Assembly: GCA_026419775.2 (NCBI GenBank)
Contig: JAOPGA020000152.1
Location: 1-34,165 of the forward strand
DNA length: 34,165 bases
Source of the DNA: Acrasis kona
Taxonomy: Eukaryota > Heterolobosea > Eutetramitea > Acrasida > Acrasidae
Direction: 5' to 3'
Made by a program: the position numbers and the translations under genes. Below are positions 1-8,729 of the stretch, piece by piece. Each line of letters opens with the position of its first letter. Positions within the stretch are counted from its first letter, which is position 1. The notes below the pieces were generated by a model that did no database searches, was not told the origin of the DNA, and saw only the letters and a program-made list of their open reading frames with translations.

Positions 1-371
1 TTGTAGGAGATGGAACACACATATCAGGAAGTTCAGCTTTAACAGCACGCATTCCTTTCTTCTCTGCCTCCCCATCATCAATCATAACCGTGAGCTGGTT
101 TTCAATCNATGAAGTGGAATCCTCAATGTAATTCTTTTGTTGGAGATATAATGCTATTGCAGTCCATATGTCCTTCATAACAATACCATTCATGCGGGTA
201 GTTAAAATTGAAAACGGAACATGGGCTTTCCTCATTCAATCAATTCCAATTACAGCTTGCACAGCAACACTACCAACGCCCTCATCATTGATGAGCTTGA
301 ATATTGAATTATATCCCAATATGTCAGAGAGACTGTCTCTTCCAAGAGCCTCTAAAGCTCCTTTTTCTACA
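1..371 (-). pseudogene. Partial reading frame off the left edge, unknown function
   Basis: Read on the minus strand, an open frame enters at a plausible acceptor (TTATTGTAG, near 372) and runs past position 1. Recognisable stretches are GRDSLSDILGYNSIFKLIND and, further on, MNGIVMKDIWTAIALYLQQ. One in-frame TGA lies just before an ATG at 235. Several GT...AG combinations around it (for example a donor in GTAGTG and the acceptor GGAAAG) would remove the stop in frame, so it may be intronic rather than a mutation. An N at 108 leaves one codon undefined. I do not recognise the family. The protein is soluble-looking with no membrane segment. The setting suggests transposon debris, but nothing in the sequence proves it. 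Confidence 0.4.
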
Positions 372-1282
372 ATAATATATAAAAAATAATAAACGTAATA
401 TTTATTTCNATGATATTTTTACATAAACTATGCACTACTCCCGTGAGGGCAAACAACGTGCAAGTCATTGTGATGGGGGTTATATTTTTTTAGAAAACAG
501 GGATAAGCTTGAAAGTTTATTGGTAGTTTTACAACCCCCGTCAATAGTTATTGATGAGTTACCTTACACAAAAAATTATATATATAAATCACCGAAAACT
601 AATTAGGTCTATACCTGCGGTATCAATATGGCCTGTTAGTTTTGATGTGGTCAAAAGGATAATCCAATGGCATGTTTGGTCGAGAAGAATCAGGACATAG
701 CCAATGAAACAAGGAAGGTTAAATCAATTTGATTAATAAAAGTAATATTTGAAACGAGAACTGTTGTCATGTAATAAATGAAAATGTAATGAAAAGGTAA
801 TGTTTAATTAATAGGACCTANCCCAACGGGTTATTAGGGGTTTGCGCCTGTAGGCGCTTAATGAACTGTAGGGAAACCAACGGTTTGTACAGGACTTTGA
901 CTACCGATTGTATAACATGTGAACAATACTAATAGAATGTTCGTTATGTTTCTGTACATTATAATTACATTTTGAATACTTTTTATACCATTCAATGAAT
1001 AGGTAATAATAAGAGAGTATATCAACCAATGTATTATATACTATGTATATAACTGCTAAACACTCAAGCGAAATTAGTCTTCGCGCTTGTGATGACCTGA
1101 ATGTGCTGTGGGGTCAGCACATTTGTACCTGTACTTTACACACCACACTTGTGAATATACACGTGTTGTGGTCAACCACTTACAACCATTTCCCGAGAAG
1201 GTGATTGCTCGTGTTCACAATTTGCCTTGTCAGTTCAAGATTGAAGTGCTTTACAGTGCTGTTGACTCTAAAAGCTTCATAT
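372..1282. other. Non-coding stretch containing one repeat
   Basis: There is no reading frame I would defend. It holds the repeat at 485-1230, a short hairpin near 1101-1120 (TGTGCTG/CAGCACA arms) and otherwise AT-rich sequence with an N at 822. A 90-residue frame on the plus strand at 1108-1380 starts without support and overlaps the 3' end of the protease gene on the other strand. Confidence 0.6.
485..1230 (-). repeat. Long copy of a polyadenylated repeat (also at 10432-10610)
   Basis: On the minus strand this copy ends with AATAAA, about 25 bases later CTGTTTTCT, then seven A. Positions 485-594 and 1196-1230 match 10442-10580 almost base for base, but here about 600 bases (595-1195) separate the two halves and are absent from the other copy. 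The interruption is bounded by the short shared motif TCGG, and no GT-AG pair fits the junction exactly, although a strong donor (GTAAGT) lies about 13 bases inside one edge and an AG about 6 bases inside the other. It could be the source transcript locus or an older retrocopy. No target duplication was found for it. Confidence 0.6.
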
Positions 1283-1285
1283 TTT

Positions 1286-2777
1286 TCAAGAAAATAAAAG
1301 TTCTTTTTTTATTAGCATATTTTGTAAGCAAGAAATCTTTAACAAAGTGCACCTTCTGCAAAAGAGTTTTTTATTGCTAGAGAAAAATTCCACTGTATTT
1401 GCAAGTTCAGTATTGTATTCTTCTAAACTGTCATCAGGTAAAAATCTGTATGCTAGAAATGAGTAATACTGGTCATTAGAGAGGAGCATAGTGGCTGGAA
1501 TTGTATTGACTGAGATGTTGTCCTCATAGTCTTCATTCAAACAATTGTTTATTCCCAGACCTGTAATTTGAGAGTAATACCACTTTAAACAATCTAAGTC
1601 TGAAAGAAACTTTCATGTTGGCAGCTTATACTTGTTTATCCAATCTTTTTTATTGCTTGGCACTGCTTTGAATATTGAGGTGTATGAAACAGTGTCATTA
1701 TTATCCAACATCACACTTTTTCTAAACAGAATTCTTTTTAGGACTACATTGTGCTTTCCAATTGCAAATTGCATTTTTAGTTAGTTTGTTTTAAATGAGT
1801 CAATGTCAAAAACACTCACTTTCTTTGTAGAAGGTCTCCAATCAACAGATGCTATAATCTTTATAAATTTCTCTTTCTCCACTTTATATAACTTCTTAAA
1901 TTTTTTATTTGAAAGAACATTGTGGTTATATTGTTATTGATTTTTAATTACTTGTAAAAGGAGCCTCTTTACTTCTGTAGCATAAGTGGTATTATTGTCA
2001 TTGTATAGAAGGCAGAAAGAGTTGGTATCTTGTCCAATTATATGCTCATAAGTAGTCTCTATATACAAATATTTTTTGAGGTTCTTTAAAGCACAATACT
2101 CACAAATGTCACTGGTATCTTGCATATTTGATAAAATATGATCAGAGAAGGCAACTGTTTATTGTCTGCATTGTGCATAATTTCTGCTTGGGCTCATTGT
2201 ATAATTCAGAATCATAGTTAGTTTGAATGGAGTGGACAAAAGTAACTGATTGATCCTTATTTTCTATAATGGCAAGAAACCAATGTTTACATGGGGTAAT
2301 AGTGTTGATCATAAAAATTGTATTTATACTATCCTTTAAAAGCTTCTTTCCCCATGTAACAATTTGACCTGTAGTAAAAGCTTGAACATTTAGAGCAGCT
2401 TTGAGCGCATTTTGTATATTCATGTTTTTAATTATAGCAAGGTCAATAAAGTTATCATTTGTAAAGCAATTCTTTGCTTTTAATTTATCAATATCGGAAA
2501 TGTGAAGTGTCATATTTTCTATCTTTGTTATGACACAATTTTCTGCTGTTTTTCTTCTTTTTTTATCATTGATGTTGTAAAAAAAAGGTTGGTATGCCTG
2601 TTCCTCTAAAACTTCTGCCTCTTTCTTAGTTTTCGGTCTCAAAAGTTTGTTGAATTCCGCTTTGTTTGATTTTCTCAGTTTATCAAGCATGTAAACACCA
2701 ACAAGGGTGGATGAAATACTGTTGTTCTTGTTTATGTGTTTGTAAGAGCAGTTAAGTTTAGTTATGGTTGTTGTCAT
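1286..2777 (-). CDS. Ulp1-type cysteine protease (C48-like), spliced
   Basis: The start at 2777 has a good context (ATACAATGACA). Residues about 85-120 resemble the Ulp1 segment that precedes the catalytic core (ISDIDKLKAKNCFTNDNFID). HWFLAII supplies the catalytic His (about 165), and GQDTNSFC supplies the oxyanion Gln and nucleophile Cys with the family's six-residue spacing (about 237 and 243). The acidic position is HS rather than DS, so the Asp is missing. A 37-nt intron (2155-2119) restores the frame between the His and Cys parts. Further in-phase introns are likely at 1951-1895 (57 nt) and 1819-1754 (66 nt, CTAAC branch motif), each removing a stop. One in-frame TGA (1615-1613) remains and may be an inactivating mutation or mark a missed intron. 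The family removes SUMO or ubiquitin-like modifiers; activity here is doubtful. Confidence 0.65.
2119..2155 (-). other. 37-nt intron in the Ulp1-type gene
   Basis: The donor is GTTGCC and the acceptor ATGCAAG. Removing it joins the His half and the Gln/Cys half of the protease in one frame (phase 1). The alternative explanation is a frameshift, but the same intron size recurs in three other genes in the window. Confidence 0.65.
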
Positions 2778-2995
2778 TGTATCTTTTTTGATGTTAGCAA
2801 TAATAATGTATTGTTATTTATACCCCTATGTTCAAGCAAAGTTCTATAATGAAGTTGAGAGTTAAGTTCAAGACTTCATTCTATGTTCATTATGTTGTTC
2901 ACATACTAACTCAACCAAAAAGTAAAATTAATTTACAAAATGTATTTATTATACCAAAAAAAAGCCGGTTTTCATCCTATTAATCCATGTTTTGA

Positions 2996-3165
2996 TTGGA
3001 GCAGATCAAGTTTTGCCACCTCTGGTTATATAACTCTCAGACAGATTTGTTTTACATCCAAAATCGCAAAGGCAATTTACACTTATGTACCAAATGTAAT
3101 ATGTTTTTATGTTGTAAACATTTAATTTGGGACTGTCCGAATATATCACTCAAATGGTCAGAGCT
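2996..3165 (+). pseudogene. Cys-rich reading frame split by a LINE (continues 5017-5083)
   Basis: The frame opens after a TGA, probably at an acceptor (TTGGAGCAG, near 3002). It contains a Cys cluster, HLCTKCNMFLCCKHLIWDC, reminiscent of the Cys-rich C-termini of piggyBac-type transposases, though that is only an impression. It reads into the LINE target duplication; on the far side (from 5001) the same frame continues as SELVGDINQILAQNIYN and ends at a TAA at 5081-5083. The clean continuation supports both the frame and the LINE boundaries. No ATG is visible, so this is a terminal exon or a fragment. Confidence 0.5.
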
Positions 3166-4932
3166 GACATTGCCGGAATACGGAGGAGAAACATGGGTAG
3201 ACTATTTCTTTTTGCTCCACCGAACAGAGGTGGCTATGGACTAGGCCATCCCTCTACGCTGATCAAAACTGAAGTTTTTGTTGGGCTACACAAGTCCTTA
3301 AACTCTGGCACTGATCCGCATCTCTTCGCCACCACCAGGCGACGATTCTTTGACATTCAACTGGCCAATAGGTTGCATGTGCACCCAGCAATGTCCAAAA
3401 CACGAATCTCCCATACCAATCGGGTGAACTCTTATCTGGTGAACTCGTGCAATCTGCTATACTCCGCTAATCTGCACATGGTTGACAACTCGCTGCTAAA
3501 GAATGCATCCTCGTATGTACTCACAGCCTGTAACAAGCACACAACTGATTCTGAGACCTCACGTGTTCTTGCTGCAAAGAGTATACACCTTTTGAATGAC
3601 CCCTTCTGGTCTAATGTTGATAAAGTCCAACAACTTTCGGATATCTTAGATGTCAACTTAAAGGAATTCTATATCAGGACAGTGTCACGCACTATGGCCT
3701 CGCCAGACAAAGGAAAAGTCGCACTATTCCTTGAAGAAGCTCGCTCTAACCTTGTTAGTCCCACCTCTAACGACATCAATAGCGATGGAAATGTTGTCAC
3801 TTGGTACACAGATGGCTCTGCAAACAAAGACAAAACTATTGCTGCTTATGCGGTAGTAAATAGTGAGGACTTTGATAAGGTGGAGTACGGAAGAATACCT
3901 GGCATAGCCAACAATTACAGAGCAGAACTGTATGGATTTCTCCAAGCTTTAAGGCGCTCTAGAGACGGTCAAAATGTCACCGTTATGACTGACTGCCTCT
4001 CCGGTATTGAAGCAGTTCATAGCTTCTCAAAATTGACTTCCATAGAAGAAAAGCTTCGTGTATGTGACAATCAGCTTCTCTCTGCTATTATTACAGAGAA
4101 GAATCGTTTTGCTAGCTGCGAGTTCTTTTATGTCCAGGCCCACGCCAACATTCCTGGAAATGAAGCAGCGGATAAATTTGCGAAACTGGGACTAAATAAC
4201 TTCTACATCAATGACATTAGTCCTCCATCGTCACTTCTCTTTGACATTGTTTGTAGAGGCGAAGTTCCACACTCCTCTGTCCGTAGTGCAGTCTCCGACT
4301 ACCTTCTGTCCACCATCTCCAACTCCTCTGATTACAAATATAATATTCTCCATGATGAATATAATATTAAAGCCAGCGTTGACACCAACCTTATGTCACG
4401 ACCCAAACAGATCTTCCTCCTCCGTCTCCGTTCCAATCAACTCTGCACACTTTCTAAAATGCAGTATTGGGACAACAACAACCAAATTAGCAACACCAAA
4501 TGCCCGAGGTGTTGTTTGCAACATGAGGACCAATCTCATGTTCTTTTAAATTGTCGCAAAAATTTGCCATACACTTATGATGCAATGCGATCAATCAATG
4601 ACCTGATTCGAAGCAACATGCTGCCAGGATCACTCATAAAGGGCTCATTTAAATTCTGGGGTCTTCCATTCACACTTTACCAAAGTGGTTTTGATTTTGA
4701 CAAACATCCTACGACTGACAAACGCAAAGCTACTATTTATGCTAGTTTACTTGGTTACACTAGTATGGATGTAGTTAAGCGCTTTTCAAACAAGATACCA
4801 GTCAAAAAGCCACTCCAAGTGTTGAGGAAGATATCAACAATCTTGATGGAAACCTCTTACTCCATCTGGCATGCGCGCTGCGCAACCCATGCCATCAAAT
4901 CCGCCAAGCTAGGCGGACCTTCAGCTGTATAG
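3166..4932 (+). CDS. LINE ORF2 C-terminus: RT thumb, RNase H, zinc knuckle
   Basis: About 587 residues of uninterrupted coding sequence begin inside the C-terminal part of reverse transcriptase (GGYGLGHPSTL, the thumb-region GGxGL signature). An RNase H domain follows with all acidic residues visible: Asp in WYTDGSANKD, Glu in YRAELYGFLQ, Asp in VMTDCLSGIE, and the final Asp with its preceding His in AHANIPGNEAAD. Downstream is a zinc-knuckle-like CPRCCLQHEDQSHVLLNC, usual near the end of LINE ORF2. The polymerase active site and endonuclease were lost by 5' truncation, so this copy cannot transpose by itself. It belongs to a different LINE family from the copy at 27451-33799. Confidence 0.88.
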   Translation, partial: DIAGIRRRNMGRLFLFAPPNRGGYGLGHPSTLIKTEVFVGLHKSLNSGTDPHLFATTRRRFFDIQLANRLHVHPAMSKTRISHTNRVNSYLVNSCNLLYSANLHMVDNSLLKNASSYVLTACNKHTTDSETSRVLAAKSIHLLNDPFWSNVDKVQQLSDILDVNLKEFYIRTVSRTMASPDKGKVALFLEEARSNLVSPTSNDINSDGNVVTWYTDGSANKDKTIAAYAVVNSEDFDKVEYGRIPGIANNYRAELYGFLQALRRSRDGQNVTVMTDCLSGIEAVHSFSKLTSIEEKLRVCDNQLLSAIITEKNRFASCEFFYVQAHANIPGNEAADKFAKLGLNNFYINDISPPSSLLFDIVCRGEVPHSSVRSAVSDYLLSTISNSSDYKYNILHDEYNIKASVDTNLMSRPKQIFLLRLRSNQLCTLSKMQYWDNNNQISNTKCPRCCLQHEDQSHVLLNCRKNLPYTYDAMRSINDLIRSNMLPGSLIKGSFKFWGLPFTLYQSGFDFDKHPTTDKRKATIYASLLGYTSMDVVKRFSNKIPVKKPLQVLRKISTILMETSYSIWHARCATHAIKSAKLGGPSAV

Positions 4933-4960
4933 AGTCATTTATACATATGTAAATAATTTC

Positions 4961-5000
4961 TAATAAAGCTTGTCGCAGAATGCGATTTATAAAAAAAAAA
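4961..5000 (+). terminator. LINE polyadenylation signal and poly(A) tail
   Basis: AATAAA at 4961 is followed about 25 bases later by ten A at 4991-5000, directly abutting the second copy of the target duplication. Confidence 0.85.
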
Positions 5001-5083
5001 TCAAATGGTCAGAGCTTGTTGGAGATATTAACCAAATTTTGGCCCAGAATATCTATAATTGTATTCACTATCTATTTAATTAA

Positions 5084-5414
5084 ATAATTTTAATAACAAC
5101 ATAAGGAGAATCTTGTTTCAATGGTAGTTTTTTATTTCAACTTTATTTAAAATGCAAATACAGAGCATTTTAGTGTGTATATTGTTGTTTTTACACAAGT
5201 ACCAAAAGGCATGCCGGGCTATATTGACAAACTTTGTTAGAATGCAATTTGAAAACTTGAAGCTAGTTAAAGAAGTTCTAATAGATCTATTATATTTCCA
5301 TAAGACTAATATTATTTACCCTTTGCAATAATTATTTTATTTATTAACCCATTGTAACAGATTTGGAGGGAGATTGACCGTTTAAAATGAGTTGAGTACA
5401 CATTTGTGAAAGAT
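5084..5414. other. AT-rich stretch without a gene
   Basis: I see no reading frame, repeat or structural motif that I can support here. Confidence 0.5.
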
Positions 5415-5585
5415 TGTTCAAAATTAATTGTTTACATATCACTATGTCACATTCTCAAATTCCAACTTCACAATCGCTTTTGGACAAGGTTCCAGCCCGC
5501 TACACCCAATTGGTTTTTAATAAAATAATTTTCAAGACTGTATTAACACATTAGCGTCCACGAGCATTTCCGCTCATATAAACTG
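5415..5585 (+). pseudogene. Deleted copy of the 19607-20190 gene region
   Basis: Positions 5415-5491 match 19607-19683, including the start codon (5444) and the first 16 codons (MSHSQIPTSQSLLDKV). The match then stops, and after about 40 unrelated bases two scraps of the 20034-20190 repeat appear: CAAGACTGTATTA, then in reversed order CGAGCATTTCCGCTC with what follows up to 5585. The local frame ends at a TAG after 36 codons. This is a rearranged remnant of the left part of the Mutator-like element at 19311. Confidence 0.6.
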
Positions 5586-5618
5586 ATCTTACGATCTTAA
5601 ATTAGACAGAGGATTTTT

Positions 5619-5667
5619 GATAGGTTAGACTGACAGGACCAGTCTAATTTCCTATAGTCAACCTATC
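5619..5667. repeat. Nested hairpin
   Basis: Inner arms TTAGACTG (5625-5632) and CAGTCTAA (5640-5647) face each other across seven bases. Outer arms GATAGGTT (5619-5626) and AACCTATC (5660-5667) enclose them. It lies just downstream of the rearranged gene fragment and could be part of a small palindromic element. Confidence 0.5.
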
Positions 5668-5720
5668 TCACCAAACAGAGGAGCCAAGCCAAATACCAAG
5701 GGAGTATATATTTTTATTAA

Positions 5721-6300
5721 TTATAGACATATGTATTTGTTAACACACCCTTTTGTTACCAATACTTTGCCGAGATACGTTCCAACATCCCAAATAAATT
5801 CACAACCTTCAATTTTACTAAAAAACTGGTAATAATCTAAAGTGGCATGTTTGGAAGCAAACAAGATAGATTTTACGGTCACTTCCTTCATTACTTTATC
5901 AATTGCTTTAACCTGTCCATATGCTGTTTTACTTCCATCACGGTACATTATAAAGTCATGCACCTTGATTGTGTGTCTAATACTATGGCTGTCTCTCTAT
6001 TGAAGTTGAGGGTACAAATAGCGCATTGCTTACATGGTCATTTCCCTTTTTGAAATCCATGATTCAATGTTCTTCATATTTAACCTTAAAATGTATCTTT
6101 GGAAAACACAGTGCTTTGCCTCTATAAAAGTTAAAAAGGTTCAAAAATTTTGAAACTTATTAAATGGTTTTGTCCACTATAATATTGGTGGGCCCCACTC
6201 TCTAATGTGATCAAACATATGCAGAACATTATGGCTACAAAACTCCTCACTTGTAATCTGTACAAAATCATCTCTCATAATGTCTCTGCATAGTCAATCT
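5721..6300 (-). pseudogene. Remnant of a tnp2/Plavaka-like transposase C-terminus
   Basis: On the minus strand a fragment reads EEFCSHNVLHMFDHIREWGPP, which parallels HTVQHMFDEAIKFGPP in the transposase at 24667-25836. It is followed across stops by EAKHCVFQRYILR, like the E-x-KH-x2-F motif after the catalytic region in tnp2-type transposases. A final open piece (5963-5721) begins HDFIMYRDGSKTAYGQVKAI, which resembles the family's C-terminal domain. Several in-frame stops separate these blocks, so the gene is dead. The assignment rests on motif order and the internal comparison, not on a database search. Confidence 0.55.
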
Positions 6301-7073
6301 CCTGCTGTGTAAGTGACCTTTGAAAGAGAATGGACATCCATTGGCTCTGCTTGAAATAGTTGCCTTGCCATCCACCTTTTTGAACGGATTGGGTACATCA
6401 TCTCCTTTGTGTAGTGTATACCCTCTCCTCGTAATGTATTCGCTAATCAATTTGCTCTTTGTGCTTGACAGCAGATGTGTCTTGATGGTTTCTTCTACTT
6501 TTTGGTTGTACTTCTCCAGGTTGGCAATAAGGTCTTTCTCATTTTGAACGCGCGCTGTATGCTCCCAAAGCTCCTCAAACATCTTTGAGGGGTGAACTGT
6601 TGGCTAATGTATGTTATAATGTTTAAGCCGGTTGAACTTACAGTTTTCTGTTGTGTAACATTCTTTTTATCTGCCTTCTCAACATTAGGTATGGTGTCTT
6701 TTAATGTGTTCCTCTTCTTCCGCGCTTTCTTCTTTTGATTCTTATGATGAATCTTTTCAGCATCTACAGCAGCAGTTGTAGGAATTCTTGACTTCAATAA
6801 CGGCGCTCTTCCTCCCAAAAAACAAAGGTTGTTCTTTCCATTAATTGCCGCTGTTTCTTGACCGCTAACAGCTGCTACCTCTATGCCGTCATTTGCATTT
6901 GTTCCGCTGTCTATTGCTTCAAATTCGTATGCATTTTGAATGGCAATCTGCTCCTCCAGTGGGACTTCACTGTTGCCTACATTTAAGTTACGTTCAGCAG
7001 CCTTTTGCCTAAGTTTGGCATACTGCGCTCTGTCTTGGCTTTGGCCAACAGATGATTTGTTTGGAGTACCCAT
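6301..7073 (-). CDS. Basic/coiled-coil protein of unknown function, two exons
   Basis: The ATG at 7073 has a strong context (AAGACCATGG). Exon 1 (7073-6642, 144 codons) is low-complexity with a lysine/arginine-rich block (KKKARKKRNTLKD) that could be a nuclear localisation signal. A 38-nt intron (6641-6604; GTAAGT...CATTAG) leads in phase 0 to exon 2, which starts PTVHPSKMFEELWEHTARVQ and forms a probable coiled coil. The coding sequence fades near 6300, where it abuts the tnp2-like remnant in the same orientation; the true 3' end is unclear and may have been lost. I do not recognise the family. It may be an accessory gene of the transposon whose transposase remains follow it. Confidence 0.5.
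6604..6641 (-). other. 38-nt intron
   Basis: The donor is GTAAGT and the acceptor CATTAG. The choice of acceptor (CATTAG rather than CAACAG 7 bases later) is fixed by keeping the coiled-coil frame open. Confidence 0.6.
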
Positions 7074-8044
7074 GGTCTTTTGTGTGAAGAAGTATTACAA
7101 AACTATTTAGTCGCACAAGAGAGCGGTTGAGTGATAATAATTGAGGATTACTTTGAGAATGGTGTAATAACATTCAAAAATGCTTCAAATAATGCCGTGT
7201 TGATATGTATGTTTTATAATGTAAAGAATATTATTTCATGTAGGTGCGGTTGGAACAATGTAGGTCTGAATGTATCAATGTCCTAGATTTGTAGCTGCAG
7301 CATGTCGAGATGCTGCCTCATTTTAATGATTGATTTTCATCGCATGGTTCATCAATTCCATCACAACATATCCCATCCGAGATTGTCAGCTCACTCTACA
7401 ACTATCACCTATTACTTGTGAGACATTATGTAAACATATTCTTAGCTTATTTTCGGAAAATGTTGCGCTCCGTTAGACTCTAAAAGTCCTGGGGATAGTG
7501 ACTTTATACTTCGAACGCAAGGTGCCTTACACTTGAAAGTATAAGATTTGGTTGTGTTATCAAGTTGAAGTTGATTTTGTTATCTCCCATCACAACATGT
7601 CCCTCCCAAAATAACCATCTCACTTCGCATCTGCTTCCGATTACTTGTGAGATAGTATGTAAACATATTCTTACCTTGTTTTCAAAAAAATGAAAATGTC
7701 TTTTTCATTCATGTTTGAATGAGGACAGCCTCTAACAATTCCATACTTGAGTATGAGGCGCCTTGTATTATGTTCATCACATCGCAGCAATCGAAATTAT
7801 TATATTTGGTGTTGTAGTCAGTCAGTTCAGAGAGTGCTGCATTAAACATTTCAGAGTGCTACAAATTGTGCCGAATGGATATGCAATGTTGCGTAACGTG
7901 TCAAATATCATCCTATCTCAATGCGGTCCAACGAATGTATGTTTGAATGTCCCAGATGTTGTGTAAAATGATTTGTTGGCTTATAAGATTGGCTTGTATC
8001 ATCAAAGCGTATTGCATAACACCTTTTTATTTATCAACAACTCT
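7074..8044. other. Non-coding stretch with a diverged tandem duplication
   Basis: I see no gene. Positions about 7370-7455 and 7588-7683 are diverged direct copies, best seen in ATTACTTGTGAGA followed by TATGTAAACATATTCTTA in both. Flanking sequence (about 7150-7290 versus 7825-7960) looks similar in layout but is too diverged to align by eye. Confidence 0.5.
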
Positions 8045-8053
8045 GTTGTTGCC

Positions 8054-8081
8054 GGTAGATACTTTAACACATACATTGAAA
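8054..8081 (+). repeat. Left terminal inverted repeat of the 8054-11959 element
   Basis: It is a perfect inverted match to 11932-11959. Weaker similarity (a shared A/T-rich run) continues some 20 bases inward. Confidence 0.85.
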
Positions 8082-8729
8082 TTGAATAAAACCACTTTTT
8101 TATAATATTAATGTTTAATTTTCTATTTATCAATATTGTCACGAGTGCCTATGCGCTTCAACAAAAACTTTGAATCTACCTGCTCCAAAAGATAATAGGC
8201 TAAAGTATAAGGAAATTCTGAAAGAGGGTCTCAAATGGTGTTGATGTGCAAATCGCTTGACGGACTTGAGTTTAGCAGCAAAATATACTCACAACTACTA
8301 GTTAACAGCTAGCTAGACAGAGCCTGTCAGGTACAAGATATCAAAGTGGCATGTCAAAGCATCTCCGAGTCTTATGCCTGTTAGTCGACTATCTACAGCT
8401 GCAAAACAACCTAGCACGTGGAAGGTTGGGTAACAACCAGTCCAGTCCTGCACTGCGGTGTTAAAATCCGTGAGTATGATTGTTGAAATACATGCAAGTG
8501 TGTCGGATTACCAAGTGTGACCATGTCTGCTGTATGTGCTGTCTTTATGATGACAAAGCATAGCCCAATATTGAGCTCTCATAACAGACACCGCTTTGTA
8601 TAAATTCATATCACCTTGGTTTCCGTATGTTATTGCGTTTGATACTCTATTTTTACTTACAGCTATCTTTTACTCACGTAAGGCTTCAGGATCTAACCTA
8701 GATTTAATTAAATTATGATTCAACGAATG
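8082..8729. other. Non-coding left subterminal region of the element
   Basis: This is 650 bases without a supportable reading frame. A small palindrome, GGTTGGGTAACAACC, sits near 8425. Its length and position fit the internal non-coding flank of a Mutator-like element. Confidence 0.5.

Larger units (their letters stand above)
3166..5000 (+). mobile_element. 5'-truncated LINE with 16-bp target duplication
   Basis: The 16 bases TCAAATGGTCAGAGCT occur immediately before (3150-3165) and after (5001-5016) this segment. The segment ends with a polyadenylation signal (AATAAA, 4961) and ten A (4991-5000). Together these define a target-primed retrotransposition event that copied only the last 1.8 kb of the element. 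The perfect duplication and intact coding region suggest a fairly recent insertion. It inserted in the sense orientation into the reading frame at 2996-3165. Confidence 0.9.

Noticed and set aside
1934-2160. Frameshift inactivating the first Ulp1-type gene
   Set aside because: A 37-nt GT-AG intron (2155-2119) restores the frame exactly, and the same intron size recurs in other genes.
880-2940. Inverted termini around the first Ulp1-type gene
   Set aside because: Only about ten bases (ATGTGAACAA) match in inverted orientation; too little, and no flanking duplication was found.
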